A stretch of 64,000 nucleotides of DNA from Paramecium sonneborni. Lineage: Eukaryota; Ciliophora; Oligohymenophorea; Peniculida; Parameciidae. How positions within the stretch are numbered: position 1 is the stretch's first letter; each line of letters starts with the position of its first letter. Positions 53,918-64,000 of this stretch are shown here, piece after piece. Under the pieces are notes generated by a model, which saw only the letters and a list, made by a program, of their open reading frames with translations, did no database searches and had not been told where the DNA came from. The stretch spans positions 155,557 through 219,556 of the forward strand of contig CAJJDN010000152.1 in NCBI GenBank assembly GCA_905182985.1, read 5' to 3'. Made by a program: the position numbers and the translations under genes.

Positions 53918-56900
53918 ATGGCTTAATCCCAGTACTAAAATGATGTTCGTAAGTTGGATTTGGCATAATGTATTAACTTTTATATGATATTTAGTTAATT
54001 AACAATAGACTGATTTAGTATTTTTCTAATCCTAAACATCAATCGGAAGTGAAGTAATAATTGAAATAAGTCAAAAAGATTAACGAAATAAAAAATTTAA
54101 AACTTAACTTGATAAGTTTATAGAAACTTATTATACTCAAGGAAACATGAAAATTATTGTAAAATGTCCTGCTACACTTGGAGAAAGATAATAAAAACAA
54201 GATAAAGAAAATTTTAATTTATTGAAATATTCCGTTAATTAAATATCAATTAGTGAAGATGAAAAACTTTTTCAATAGAGAATATATTTATTTAAAGGAT
54301 AACCTGAAAATAATATCTAGCCTTTAATAGAAATGATTATCTATACCTATAATTATATTCCATATTTTAGAAAAGAAATTAAAGAGATTGGTGGTGAAAT
54401 TCAAATGAATTATTAAGGTTATTATTTACAAATACCTCCAGGAGGTTATAACAGAACTGATGATAATGAATTACATTAATTTTTCTCGAATACTGTTTGT
54501 TATTATTTGGATAACTAAATAATACTATAAATAGAATGCTTTTCAAATGCAGAAGCAAATTCAAAATATAATCTTTTGAAAAAGGAATATATTAAAACGA
54601 TGCTAGGGACAAAATTAAACTGTTAGATACAGTCTATTGTAATTTTAAAATTTGAAGAATTAAAGCATATATTTTAAAATTAAGTTGAATAATTAAATAT
54701 GTTATTAAAAAATAGTCAAGTTTATTTATTGATTCAAAGAACACAAAATAGTATTGAAGAATTATAAATTAAATTGAATGATTTATTAAAAACAAAAGAG
54801 TATTTTAGAAAGGAGACTTAAATTGAAAAAATTCCTTTTTATGATTTACCTTCAGATATAAATGAAATTCAAACAGAAATTGATAAGTTAAAAAATTAAT
54901 ATCAAAATATTGATATTGAAATATCATAAGGCTAAATGGAAGATTCAAAACCAGCTTTTTAAATTACTTTTACAACTTGGTTATAAAAAGATGAGAGAAA
55001 TCAGGAATTTTAAAAATATGTAAAAGAAATTAAAACTTAAATTGAAAAAATCTGTTTGCCCTTTAAAACTATTACAATCAATTCAAAACAAAAGGATGTT
55101 TGGGAAAACTATCTACAAGAAATCTTTGAGAAATACAGTTCTTGTTTTACAGCATTCAACAAAGGTGATGCTATAGAAATTCTTATTAAGACAAATTAGG
55201 AGAAGTGGAGAGAATTTGAAAAATAAATTCAAGATAAATTGAATAGATTTATTTGCTAAATTATTAAAATCCCATGCAGATTTGTTTTAAATTAGAATTT
55301 TAAAGACTTTTAGTAGAAAAAAAAATTATTTAAATAAATTTTCAGAAAAATTTTTAGTGAATTCGAAGATAACATATCTGTTACCTTATGGGATTAATTT
55401 GAATAGAACTTTCATTTTTAGGTAGTTTATGATAAAAAAAAAATTAGAGAACAAGAAATTAAGAATATTTTAGTGAATTAATTTATTAATAATTTAAAGG
55501 ATATTCAGAGAAAATTTCCTTACTATGAATGTCTCTACTATTTTGAAATTTAAATTCCAGAATTAATAAACAAAAATAATATATATGTACATTAAACTAT
55601 TATTGAAAATGAACCAAACACAATATTTTTAGGGTTAAAAGAAGATTTATAATAATTAGATTAACATTTAAAAGATATTGGTTAGAGATTTTAAAAGAAT
55701 TGGGTTGAATAAGTAATCGATGTTGATAATAAATTATTATTTTAATGCTTGGAATCAAAATATTAAATGAAAGAGTTAATATTGAAGTAAGGAACAACAA
55801 TTGAATTTTTAAAAAATACAACCCATCCTTATAAGATTCTTATAAAAGGATTTTAAAATTAAGTAATAGATCTATTAAAACAATTATAATCATTAGAAAT
55901 AAAAATAATGTAGTCTGTTTAAATAAAAAGTACAAATTTCAATCATCATTAAATTAAACAATTATCTGAAATGTCATAAAAATTGTCAGATATCGAAAAA
56001 ATTACTAGTACATATTTTGAAATAAAAAAGACAACTAGTTTTAAACCTTAAAAAGCAATTTTATCAAAGCTTACTTTTGAAGGAAAAGAATTATGCATCG
56101 TAAAGGGTGACATAACACAAATTGAATGTTAAGCTATTGTAAATTAAATTTTGAATGATAAATGTGAATTAGGTGATGTAGAAATGCAAAATTAATAAGT
56201 TAAAAATTTATTAAAAATTACAAATAATGAGATGCAAGAATTCTTTAAAAAAATAATATAAGAGAAAAATACTTTATAACCTGGAGATTTGTTTTATTAA
56301 AAAGTAACATAAAAATGTCATATAGATCATATTTTTAATATATACCCTCCTACTTATAGGCAATCTAAGTATTTATCTAGAGAGTTAAATATTATAAGAT
56401 AATTAATTAAAACTATTTTTTAACTGGCAAGAGAAAAATAAATTAAATAAATAGCTTTTCCAGTTATTAGCACTGAGATTTTTGGATTTTATTTTACAAT
56501 GGCTAGTTAAACTTTATTGATGGAGATTATTAATAATTTGTTTTAGGAAAGTTGTTAGATCGAATAGATTTACATACTTGAAGATAATGATTTAAGATGC
56601 AGAAAAATAATAGGAGAATTATAAAGGCTTTTATCCAAAGATATATATTAAAAACCTATTACTTAATAATGGTAATGGTTTGAATAAGATCATTATGAAG
56701 ATTATGATGAATATGAAATTAATAAGAAAATTTGTTAGATGTATAAAAAGTTTTAAAGTACTGGAATAAATTAAAATTTTAAAATTAAGTATCCATATAG
56801 TAAATATCCTGGAACACATTTAATAGATTTAGATTAGTAAAAAATATGGGATAAAACTCATAACAATTCTGAATAATCCATAATATCTATAGACAATTGT

Positions 56901-57449
56901 GGACAGAGAAGGTACTATATAGATGGAAAAGAGGTAAATGAAGATTTAAATAGATATCTAATATAGTAGGAAATCTAAAAAAAAAGAAAATTCGAAATTT
57001 TTTATAAATTTTATGAAATCTTTCTAACATCTAATGGTCACTATTAAAAAAACTTATAACATGGAAATACTAGGAATATATAGTTTATTCCATATGATGA
57101 ACCAAATTTAGAAAATGTGTTGATTATATAGAATTCTCAATTTAAATTTGAGCATTTAATAGAGCCTATTGAGGATAAATCATAAAATTTATGCTATATA
57201 ATTGATCCAAAAAAATCAGCGATTTATGATTAAATAAAGATTTATACTTTAAATGAGGATGAGAATGCTGCTGAATAATAATTATTTGATGAATTGTCAA
57301 GTTTAACTGAAAAAAAACGGAAGTTGGGAAAACTCAATTATCAAAGTTCTTAATAAAGCACAGAAGGTTCAGAAAAATTAAGTTAAGTTAGTTCTCCTCG
57401 TAGATTAATACAATTAACTAAAAAAGTACCACTTTAACAAAAAAATTGA
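53918..57449 (+). CDS. Macro-domain + WWE-domain protein (PARP14-like without catalytic domain)
   Basis: One 25-nt intron (53970-53994) is removed to give 1,168 residues. The first ~700 residues alternate alpha/beta units that resemble the repeated RRM/KH-like modules of PARP14-type proteins. Residues ~708-856 are a macro domain: LCIVKGDITQIECQAIVNQI (ADP-ribose-binding start), HIDHIFNIYPP, and IAFPVISTEIFGFYFTMASQ (phosphate-loop region). At ~911-985 a WWE-type domain reads WQWFEQDHYEDYDEYE, then HLIDLDQQKIWDK. The C-terminus is polar and shows no ADP-ribosyl-transferase HYE motif. The macro domain lacks the usual asparagine pair of VNAAN (VNQIL), so strong ADP-ribose hydrolysis is unlikely. 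It is probably an ADP-ribose or RNA reader. Confidence 0.75.
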
Positions 57450-57529
57450 TTAAACATAGATTATATTTTATAAAATTACTATTATAATTTTATATAAATA
57501 GATAATTAAGTATATATATATATATTTAT

Positions 57530-59632
57530 ATGAAATCTAAAATTAAGTTACCAAATAAATTAACAGTGGGTACTGATACAGATATTATCTTTAATGATGC
57601 AGATTTTTGTTCTAATTTAGTTGATAATTTAAGATAAGCAAAAACAGTTAGAACAACACATAAAAAAACAAAAACTGAATTATTTTATACAAAGACACCT
57701 AATACAACTTTGTATAAATTTAGATAAAATGGATAATTGTTAATAAGTTCTTAATTATCTTTATCTCGTTGTCCTTCTTTAACAAAATCTTAGAGAAGAT
57801 TATAAGAAAGAGAACCAAAAACAAAAAGTAATAATGTTAGTAAGGAATATTTGGAAATAAAGAAAAGTTAAACAGAATAAGATATAGTTCCAATATAGTT
57901 ACTTTTTGAATAAAATAGTTTTTTAGCAAGGAATCATGAGTTATTAATAGATAGTATAACAGAATTATCAGAATCTGTTAAAGTTTAATTATTAAGCAAT
58001 TAGTATGAAATATAGAGATGGAAAGAGGAAAAGATTTAAAGCAATCTAGATAGTAAATTGTTATTTATTTTATATAATACAATGCAGTAATTAGATAAAA
58101 AAATAATTGGATCAATATTTAATAAATAGTAGACTCCAGCTGAAAATTTTAAATTAAAAAACTTATCTGATACAATGGAAATGGTATCAGAGATGGTTAC
58201 ACTTTTAATAAAGTATATTTCTAGAATGGATATTAAATTGGCAACATTTGTAGAGTATTTTTGGAAATTTTGGGTTGTTTTAATTGATGTAGCTATGTAA
58301 TGGATGGATAAAAGTTGCACAGATTATATAGAATATTAGATTTCATAGTTTAAATAGTAGTTTGAAGAGGCAATACATTAAAAGAATATAACAGAGGATA
58401 AATTAATAAGAGCAGAAAAAGAATTTAAATTGTAGGAGTAATAATATTAAAGAAAATGTGATTCTTTGGAAACTTAAATATTGTCTATTTAATCTGAATT
58501 TAATGAATACAAATAAGCAATGTTATAAATGAGTGATTTAAAATAGGCAGAGAAAAGAATGAATGCAGTTGGATTAAAATCATTAGAATTGGAAAACCTT
58601 TTCAAATAATATGATCGATAATTATTTGATTATAAGAGTGATTTTTAAAAAGATTTTAAATAATTAGGATCAATATTGGTACAATAAAAGAAATTGTAAG
58701 AAGATTTGAAGTAACCTCATTAATAGGCTTAATCAATTCTTCATATACATTAGTATGTGGAGAATAAGACACTTTATGAACTATTTACTAATATGCATCC
58801 TTTCTGTTTGCATTTTAAAAAAATAGAATTACATGAACAAGATGATGAAAATGATTATGATACTTAACTAATATAGTTTTTAGAGTATTTAACTAATTAT
58901 GATGATTTAATGTAGAATGTTTGTTTAATCTTTAGAGAATGGGTCAATGATAGTGATCGTCTTAATCGAATTTTAAATCATCTATTAACTTAAAGAGATT
59001 ATACATAACATTCTTTACATCATTTTTATTGTATACTATTTGGATTGAAGAATAATTAATAAATCTCTTGGATTTCTATCAGTAATCTAATCTGTTATTT
59101 TAAACAGTTAAGATAGGAATTACATTAATAATTGAATGAGGCAATATATCTAAAAGACTCTAATTATATTTTAGATTTGATATTGCCAGAAGAATTTATG
59201 GAAATTATAAAACATCATAAATTGGATTCAATAACAATATTAAGTTTATTAAATTTATTGGCTTAGTTTATGTAATAGACAGAAAATAAATAATGGAATA
59301 GATGGAAATTTCATTTTAAAATTGATTCAGATGAATTTGATCATAATAAGTTGGATTATTTTTTATAACTTAAAATATATTTGAATTAAGGTGAATTGAA
59401 TATTCAATAGAAAAATGATTATTTTGATCAAATACGTCATTTATCTTTAATGTATCCTAGTTTATTTTATAAACATAAATAAATGATTTCAAAGATGTAA
59501 ACTCAAATAAGAAGAGTTTCATAGAAAAATACAGCTTAATAATAATAAAAGGATAATAATACAAGACCATCACAAATGAAGAGATAGTCAACTTATAATG
59601 GTATGATTAAATCTCAAGTTCTTAGAAAATGA
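57530..59632 (+). CDS. Coiled-coil protein of unknown function
   Basis: This is a single intron-less frame of 700 residues from MKSKIKLPNKLTVGTDT to a TGA. The first ~130 residues are basic and Ser/Thr-rich (KTVRTTHKKTK). A helical middle follows with long Gln/Glu/Lys heptads (about 290-420), then a more globular C-terminal part with Trp/Phe/His-containing helices. It ends in a basic tail (MIKSQVLRK). There are no membrane segments or known motifs. It may be a cytoskeletal or ciliary protein, but the sequence does not prove it. Confidence 0.65.
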
Positions 59633-59835
59633 ATGATTTTGAATCTTATGATTTTTATATGATTAATTGATATTGATTAATAGAGATAAATCTATTTTAA
59701 ATGTTAATTAATTAACTTTCTAGTAATTTTACATATCAATATATAATTTTGATGGGAATATGTATGATTTTCTAAAAATAGAAAAATAGTACGGTATAAT
59801 TAGTTAGATTAGTAAATATAATAATAATTAATTTA

Positions 59836-60703
59836 ATGTTATTTACTCTCATATTGTTAGGATTTGTTAATTCATCTTGTGTTACTAGAAATTTTGAGGA
59901 ATGCTTATCTTTAAATGTAGAATATTAAGAGAGTTGTTAATTATCATAAGGAGAATGCAGACCAAGACCTGTAAAATGTACAGAAATAGATGCTACTTAC
60001 CCATAAAATTGTAAAACAAGTGAATGTTATTACAGTAAACGATTTAATAAATGTTTGGTATTTATATGAGTAATATTAGTCATAACCATTCACTAGACTT
60101 TTAAATGAAGTAGGAAATAGAGGAGATTAACATAATCATTAAGATGGTTCTATTTCAGGAACTCCTATATAAGAATCATATCATACAGAAGGTGGACCAT
60201 TACCTTCAGATTAAGGACCAGATAGTTCTACATAATCATCAACTTCAATGCCACCTCAATAACATAATTAAACTTCTTAAAATGATGAGTAAATTGTTTA
60301 TAATATAGAGTATTAATAGTTTAGATATAAATTAATCAGAAGAAGAAGAAGATGAGCATGATACAAGTGATAATCCAGAAGAATATGATGATTCCGATGA
60401 AATAAATGATAACCCTATAGTTAATAATGAACCTTGGAATGATCCATAATGTAAGTATTAATACTTAGAATAGAACCTATAAATAACAATTCAACTAATT
60501 CAACAAACTCAACAATTGATTCGAATGGTGATTATACAGATTCCACTAATTTTAATGATACATACACTGGATTTTAATATTTGATTGAAGAAGAAATTAA
60601 GAGTAGATTGAATGAATCAGATGAGAGAAAGCAAATTGAAATTAAGAGTAGTTTAGCTCAATAATTAATGATAGCCTTCATCTCAATGATAATTATGATA
60701 TGA
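59836..60703 (+). CDS. Secreted Cys-rich/acidic surface protein
   Basis: Introns 60058-60079 (22 nt), 60289-60310 (22 nt) and 60451-60473 (23 nt) are removed to give 266 residues. It starts with a signal peptide (MLFTLILLGFVNSSC). A cysteine-rich segment with at least eight Cys follows in about 60 residues. Next comes a Ser/Thr/Pro/Gln stalk, an acidic run (SEEEEDEHDTSDNPEEYDDS) and a perfect triplet of N-glycosylation sequons (NSTNSTNST). The C-terminus is a 15-residue hydrophobic tail (MIAFISMIIMI) that could be a GPI signal. However, coding-like sequence continues just downstream in other frames, so the true C-terminus may lie further on. Confidence 0.6.
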
Positions 60704-60707
60704 ATCA

Positions 60708-61112
60708 TTTAATTATTTTATAATTAATCAGACTCTCAATACTATCTAATCCATTTCAACTACTTACAATTTAGAGATAGAAGTAGCCGATTCTATTATG
60801 ATGTTATTCTATTCAATAGATATACAGAATATGGCAAATTCAAATCACTATATAAATTTTATCCTTATTAAAAAGATTATATAAAAATATAATAAGATTA
60901 TATAAAAAAAGAATGGAATTTTTATAGAATATAGAACTGAAAGAATATAGATAAATCTTCTAAATTCATCTATTGTAGATAATTGGTATCTAATATCTTG
61001 TTAAGAACTCTCTAAAGAAATGTTTACATCAATAAATAACATTGATCTAAATTATACAGTTTATAATTATCATAATTTTTATTATTATTTTATTGCAAAA
61101 ACCAATTATTGA
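60708..61112 (+). pseudogene. Coding-like continuation of the surface protein in a shifted frame (REJ-like?)
   Basis: Directly after the preceding stop, a second frame runs without TGA for ~135 codons: NQTLNTIQSISTTYNLEIEV, then ADSIMMLFYSIDIQNMANSN and further on NWYLISCQELSKEMFTSINN. The style (Asn/Ser/Ile-rich with 'ADSxxxLxxSID') recalls REJ/GPS-type extracellular repeats of ciliate surface proteins. There is no good start ATG before 60797 and no GT...AG pair of normal size that joins it to the upstream gene. It may be a frameshifted part of the surface-protein gene (sequencing indel or real decay) or a separate small gene. The stop is 87 bp before the convergent GPCR. Confidence 0.3.
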
Positions 61113-61199
61113 TTGAATCTACTTATCTATTAACTATTGTTACTAGATGACCGAGAATCTAAACCCATTGGCATCATAAAGGATTATTATCTAGATGAA

Positions 61200-62137
61200 T
61201 CAATATCTATTACTAATTTAAATAATAATACATTGACTCTCATTTTATAGTTATTACTCATTTTTTGAATTACTTGAAAAAAAGAAGGATTTTATAATTT
61301 CAAGTACTTATGGAGTCAAACCATATACAAGTGAATTTATAAAACCTTGTAAACTCACAAAAGCAACTGCTACTTCCTTGAATGAGTAATTCTTCTAAAT
61401 AGCTCGAAATTTCGTACACTGTTCTCATCATATTTTTAAAATATATCAATCATTGTCCAAATCTGAGTAAGGAGAAAACTTAAAGGATAGAGAAACAACT
61501 TATTTGATTTTATCTATCAATAATTAATTTATTTCTTACTTCTGTAACCTTATACAAGAAGTTATATATTTTTATATAAAAATATATGATGTAGAATAGT
61601 ATGCCAATACAAAGAATAAAATAATCCACAATCATTAATACAATGCTATAAGGTAAGAACCAACACATTGAATAATTTAATCCATAAGCATCCCAAGCAA
61701 ATGGATATGCACTCAATATAAATGGAATACCTTAAAAATAATTAAATTCATATATACCTATTGCAATTACATAAAACTTTAACAGACCTGGTAATTCTTC
61801 ATTATCAACTATTGTGGCAGACATATTATAAGCAAATATTCCAATCCATATTATGCTAGATTCACGACTATAATTCACCAAAAATGCCTGGAATTAACTA
61901 TTTATGACATTTAATACCATAGACCATTATTTTCATCATTACTATTTATAATACTTGCTAAGGCAAAAAGAGCATCAGCAATCTGAAGTTAAAGGACTAA
62001 ACGAAAGGTTGGTGTTCTTAATTCTTATATTTAATTAATTGATTACTTGGGTTTGATAAAAATAATAAAGCAACAGTGATACTACTGAAAAGGGAAATAG
62101 AGGAGCATATTACTTTGATTTATATCAATTAATCCAT
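61200..62137 (-). CDS. cAMP-receptor-like G-protein-coupled receptor (7TM)
   Basis: Four introns (62024-62046, 61898-61917, 61514-61539, 61395-61417) are removed to give 281 residues. The order of landmarks matches the Dictyostelium cAR/crl family: TM1 (CSSISLFSSITVALLFL), LRTPTFRLVLQLQIADALFA (TM2), CQFQAFLVNYS and IIWIGIFAYNM (TM3), FPFILSA-type TM4 region YFQGIPFILSAYPFAWDAYG, CWFLPYSIVLMIVDYFI (TM5), KLFLYPLSFLLTQIW (TM6) and VSLQGFINSLVYGLTP (TM7). The final 'LQGFxNSLVYG' is the family hallmark. It presumably couples to G proteins; the ligand is unknown. The C-tail is short. The plus-strand frames through this region were judged shadows. Confidence 0.82.
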
Positions 62138-62324
62138 TTATTTATATGAATAAAAATAGAATGTATGTGGAAATGAGTTATGTATTTCTGTAATGTATAG
62201 AGGAATAATAAGAGGAAATAATAATATAGGGAGATGTATGATGGAATGATATTAAATGATAATTATTAGACTATTTAAAACACGTTTCTTGTAAACAAAT
62301 CATTTATATTAAATATCGAAAGTG
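62138..62324. promoter_or_regulatory. Divergent promoter region GPCR / alanyl-tRNA synthetase
   Basis: About 190 bp lie between the divergent starts. It is purine-rich on the plus strand. No defined motif is recognised, but it must drive both genes. Confidence 0.35.
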
Positions 62325-64000
62325 ATGTAATAAAAGGAATTTGAGGAGACAATAGAGGAAGTTAAAACAATAAAGGCAATCACCCCAAAGGTAGAGTGAA
62401 AGTGTGTAATTTTAATTAGGAAATAAAAAAGATAGTACGACCTTAATTTGAAGCAAATCCAGAGTTGTTTTATCCAACAAAAGTTTTTGATAAGTATGGG
62501 TTTAGTAGATGTAAATGTCCAAAATGTGGTGCATATTTTTGGAGACATACAGAAAAGAAGACAACATGTGGTGATTCAAAGTAATAGATGATAATGAATA
62601 ATTTTTAGTTGTGAAGGGAAATACTCATTTATAGGTGTTGGTACAGGGAAAGGTGCAAAAGGTAATAAAATAACATATGCTGATGCATGGAATGGATTCA
62701 AGAAATCTTTAACTAGTACAAGAGTACCATGTACAGCAATAGACAGATATCCAGTTGTAGCAAGATGGAGAAATGATGTAGATTATGTAGCAGCAGGAAT
62801 ATATTGTTTTTAACCATTTTGTGTTACAGGTGAGATGGATCCACCAGCTAATCCATTAATATGTCCTTAGTTTTGTGTTAGATTTAATGATTTGGATAAT
62901 ATTGGTTTAACAGGTAGACATTATTCAGGATTTATTATGCTTGGTATATAGACATTCAACTATCCTGATAAATATGTATTCTTTAAAGAGGAATGTGTTG
63001 AATTTAATTATAGATGGTTAACTGAAGAATTAGAAATCAATCCAGATGATATTACATTTATTGAAGATGTTTGGGCAGGAGGTGGTAATTTAGGACCATC
63101 AGTTGAATATTTTGTTAATGGATTAGAAGTTGGAAATATGGTTTTTATGTAATATAAATATTTTCATGATGGATCATATGAAGAATTACCTATTAAAATC
63201 ATAGATACAGGAATTGGATTAGAACGTATTCCTTGGTTAGTGAATGGTTCACCTACTAGTTATTTTGATGTATTTGCTGGAGCATTTGCATTCTTAGCAT
63301 AAAAATTATAAGTTGAATATTCAAATGAAGTTTGGAAAGCATTTGGACCATATAGTTGTTTATTGAATGTTGATGAAGTTGAAAATGTTGATAAAACATG
63401 GGAATTCATTTCATCTTAAATTGGATATGATGTTTAAACTATTAAGAGAGAAATTGAATAATTAAAAGATATGTATATTATTCTCGATCATACACGTACT
63501 GTTATGATGGTTGTTACTGATGGATCATTACCATCTAATGTTGGTGGAGGTTCTAATATTAGAAATATTATCAGAAGAGTCTTTGCTGTCTTAAAAAAAA
63601 ATAATTGGTGGGATAAATTAGGAATGGATGGATTATTATAATTATTTTAAGAACATAAAAATGATTTGGCTAAACTCTATGGACCATTTGGAGAATATAA
63701 GAGTTTTGATCAAATCATTAAATAAGAATATGAAAGATGGGCTAAAACTGATGATGATAAGAAGGTTAAATTAGAAAAGTTATTAAAATAAAAGAATAAT
63801 TAATTAAGTATTGATGATTGGATCTTTGCTATGAGTACTCATGGTATACCTGCTGATACTATTAGTTAAATCAGTAAATTACCTATCCCTGGTAATTTGT
63901 ATGCTGAATTAGCAGATAGAGCAGCCAGAATTACTAAAGCACCTGAAGCTATTCTTTACAATACTGTTCATCTACCTGAAACAACCAATTTGTATTATCA
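62325..64000 (+). CDS. alaS: Archaeal-type alanyl-tRNA synthetase, 5' part
   Basis: Introns 62391-62419 (29 nt) and 62581-62608 (28 nt) are removed to leave ~540 residues; the gene runs off the window. The N-terminus has the archaeal-type zinc-binding insert ([16 protein letters not shown], then [16 protein letters not shown]). The class II aminoacylation core has motif 2-like [64 protein letters not shown] and [12 protein letters not shown], and the N-terminal catalytic part ends in [15 protein letters not shown]. Bacterial and ordinary eukaryotic AlaRS lack this early CxxC...C module and begin differently. It charges tRNA-Ala. This archaeal form inside a nuclear ciliate gene with spliceosomal introns is unusual and suggests ancient transfer. 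Confidence 0.95.

Noticed and set aside
56900..57449. PARP catalytic domain at the end of the macro/WWE protein.
   Set aside because: No H-Y-E type motif or NAD-binding pattern is seen; the tail is polar and repetitive.
61113..61320. Plus-strand frame with a hydrophobic end (LILQLLLIF) beyond 61112 that could extend the surface protein.
   Set aside because: It requires reading through TGA and overlaps the 3' coding end (TM7 and tail) of the GPCR on the minus strand, which fits far better.

Overview
This window reads as a macronuclear scaffold of a ciliate, most likely a Paramecium species. TAA and TAG are used throughout as glutamine codons and only TGA ends genes. The DNA is very AT-rich. 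Genes are packed tens of bases apart, and many are interrupted by introns of about 19-35 nt (GTA...TAG type). When those introns are removed, most of the gene models below come out as an exact multiple of three. Nothing looks bacterial: no operons, Shine-Dalgarno sites, CRISPR, rRNA or tRNA were recognised.

Layout. (1) 1-12.5 kb: 3' end of a Rab GTPase; dynactin p25; a rhomboid-like pseudoprotease; a pepsin-fold membrane protein without catalytic motifs; an F-BAR-like protein; a BLOC-1 subunit-like protein; an Mpo1-type dioxygenase; a long coiled-coil protein; and a Tim44/mL45-like protein. This part contains three exact direct repeats (1070, 1187 and 1295 bp), each split by a single N. They are almost certainly unmerged contig ends, so several genes appear twice or in pieces. 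(2) 12.7-23.1 kb: two head-to-tail paralogues of a very large leucine-rich-repeat membrane protein, only about 20 bp apart. (3) 23.3-26.8 kb: a Gln/Asn-rich protein, a mitochondrial gamma-carbonic-anhydrase-like protein and a small multi-pass protein. (4) 26.8-38.1 kb: a tandem family of giant PAS-like multi-pass membrane proteins (two intact copies plus a decayed junction of former copies). (5) 38.6-42.1 kb: a calcium-dependent protein kinase and a protein with four truncated-haemoglobin-like domains in a row. (6) 42.3-52.9 kb: ribosomal protein eS21 and a dynein heavy chain whose AAA1 site has lost its Walker motifs. (7) 53-64 kb: a membrin-like SNARE, a macro+WWE-domain protein, a coiled-coil protein, a secreted acidic surface protein, a cAMP-receptor-like GPCR and the 5' part of an archaeal-type alanyl-tRNA synthetase.

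Functionally this is ordinary eukaryotic gene order with no pathway cluster. Themes are membrane traffic and microtubule motors (Rab, dynactin, dynein, SNARE, BLOC-1-like, F-BAR), calcium, gas and chemical sensing (CDPK, globin chain, PAS receptors, GPCR), and organelle metabolism (gamma-CA-like, Mpo1). Several proteins keep an enzyme fold but lack catalytic residues: rhomboid, pepsin-like, gamma-CA and dynein AAA1. The most novel-looking items are the four-domain globin, the AAA1-dead dynein and the archaeal-type AlaRS.
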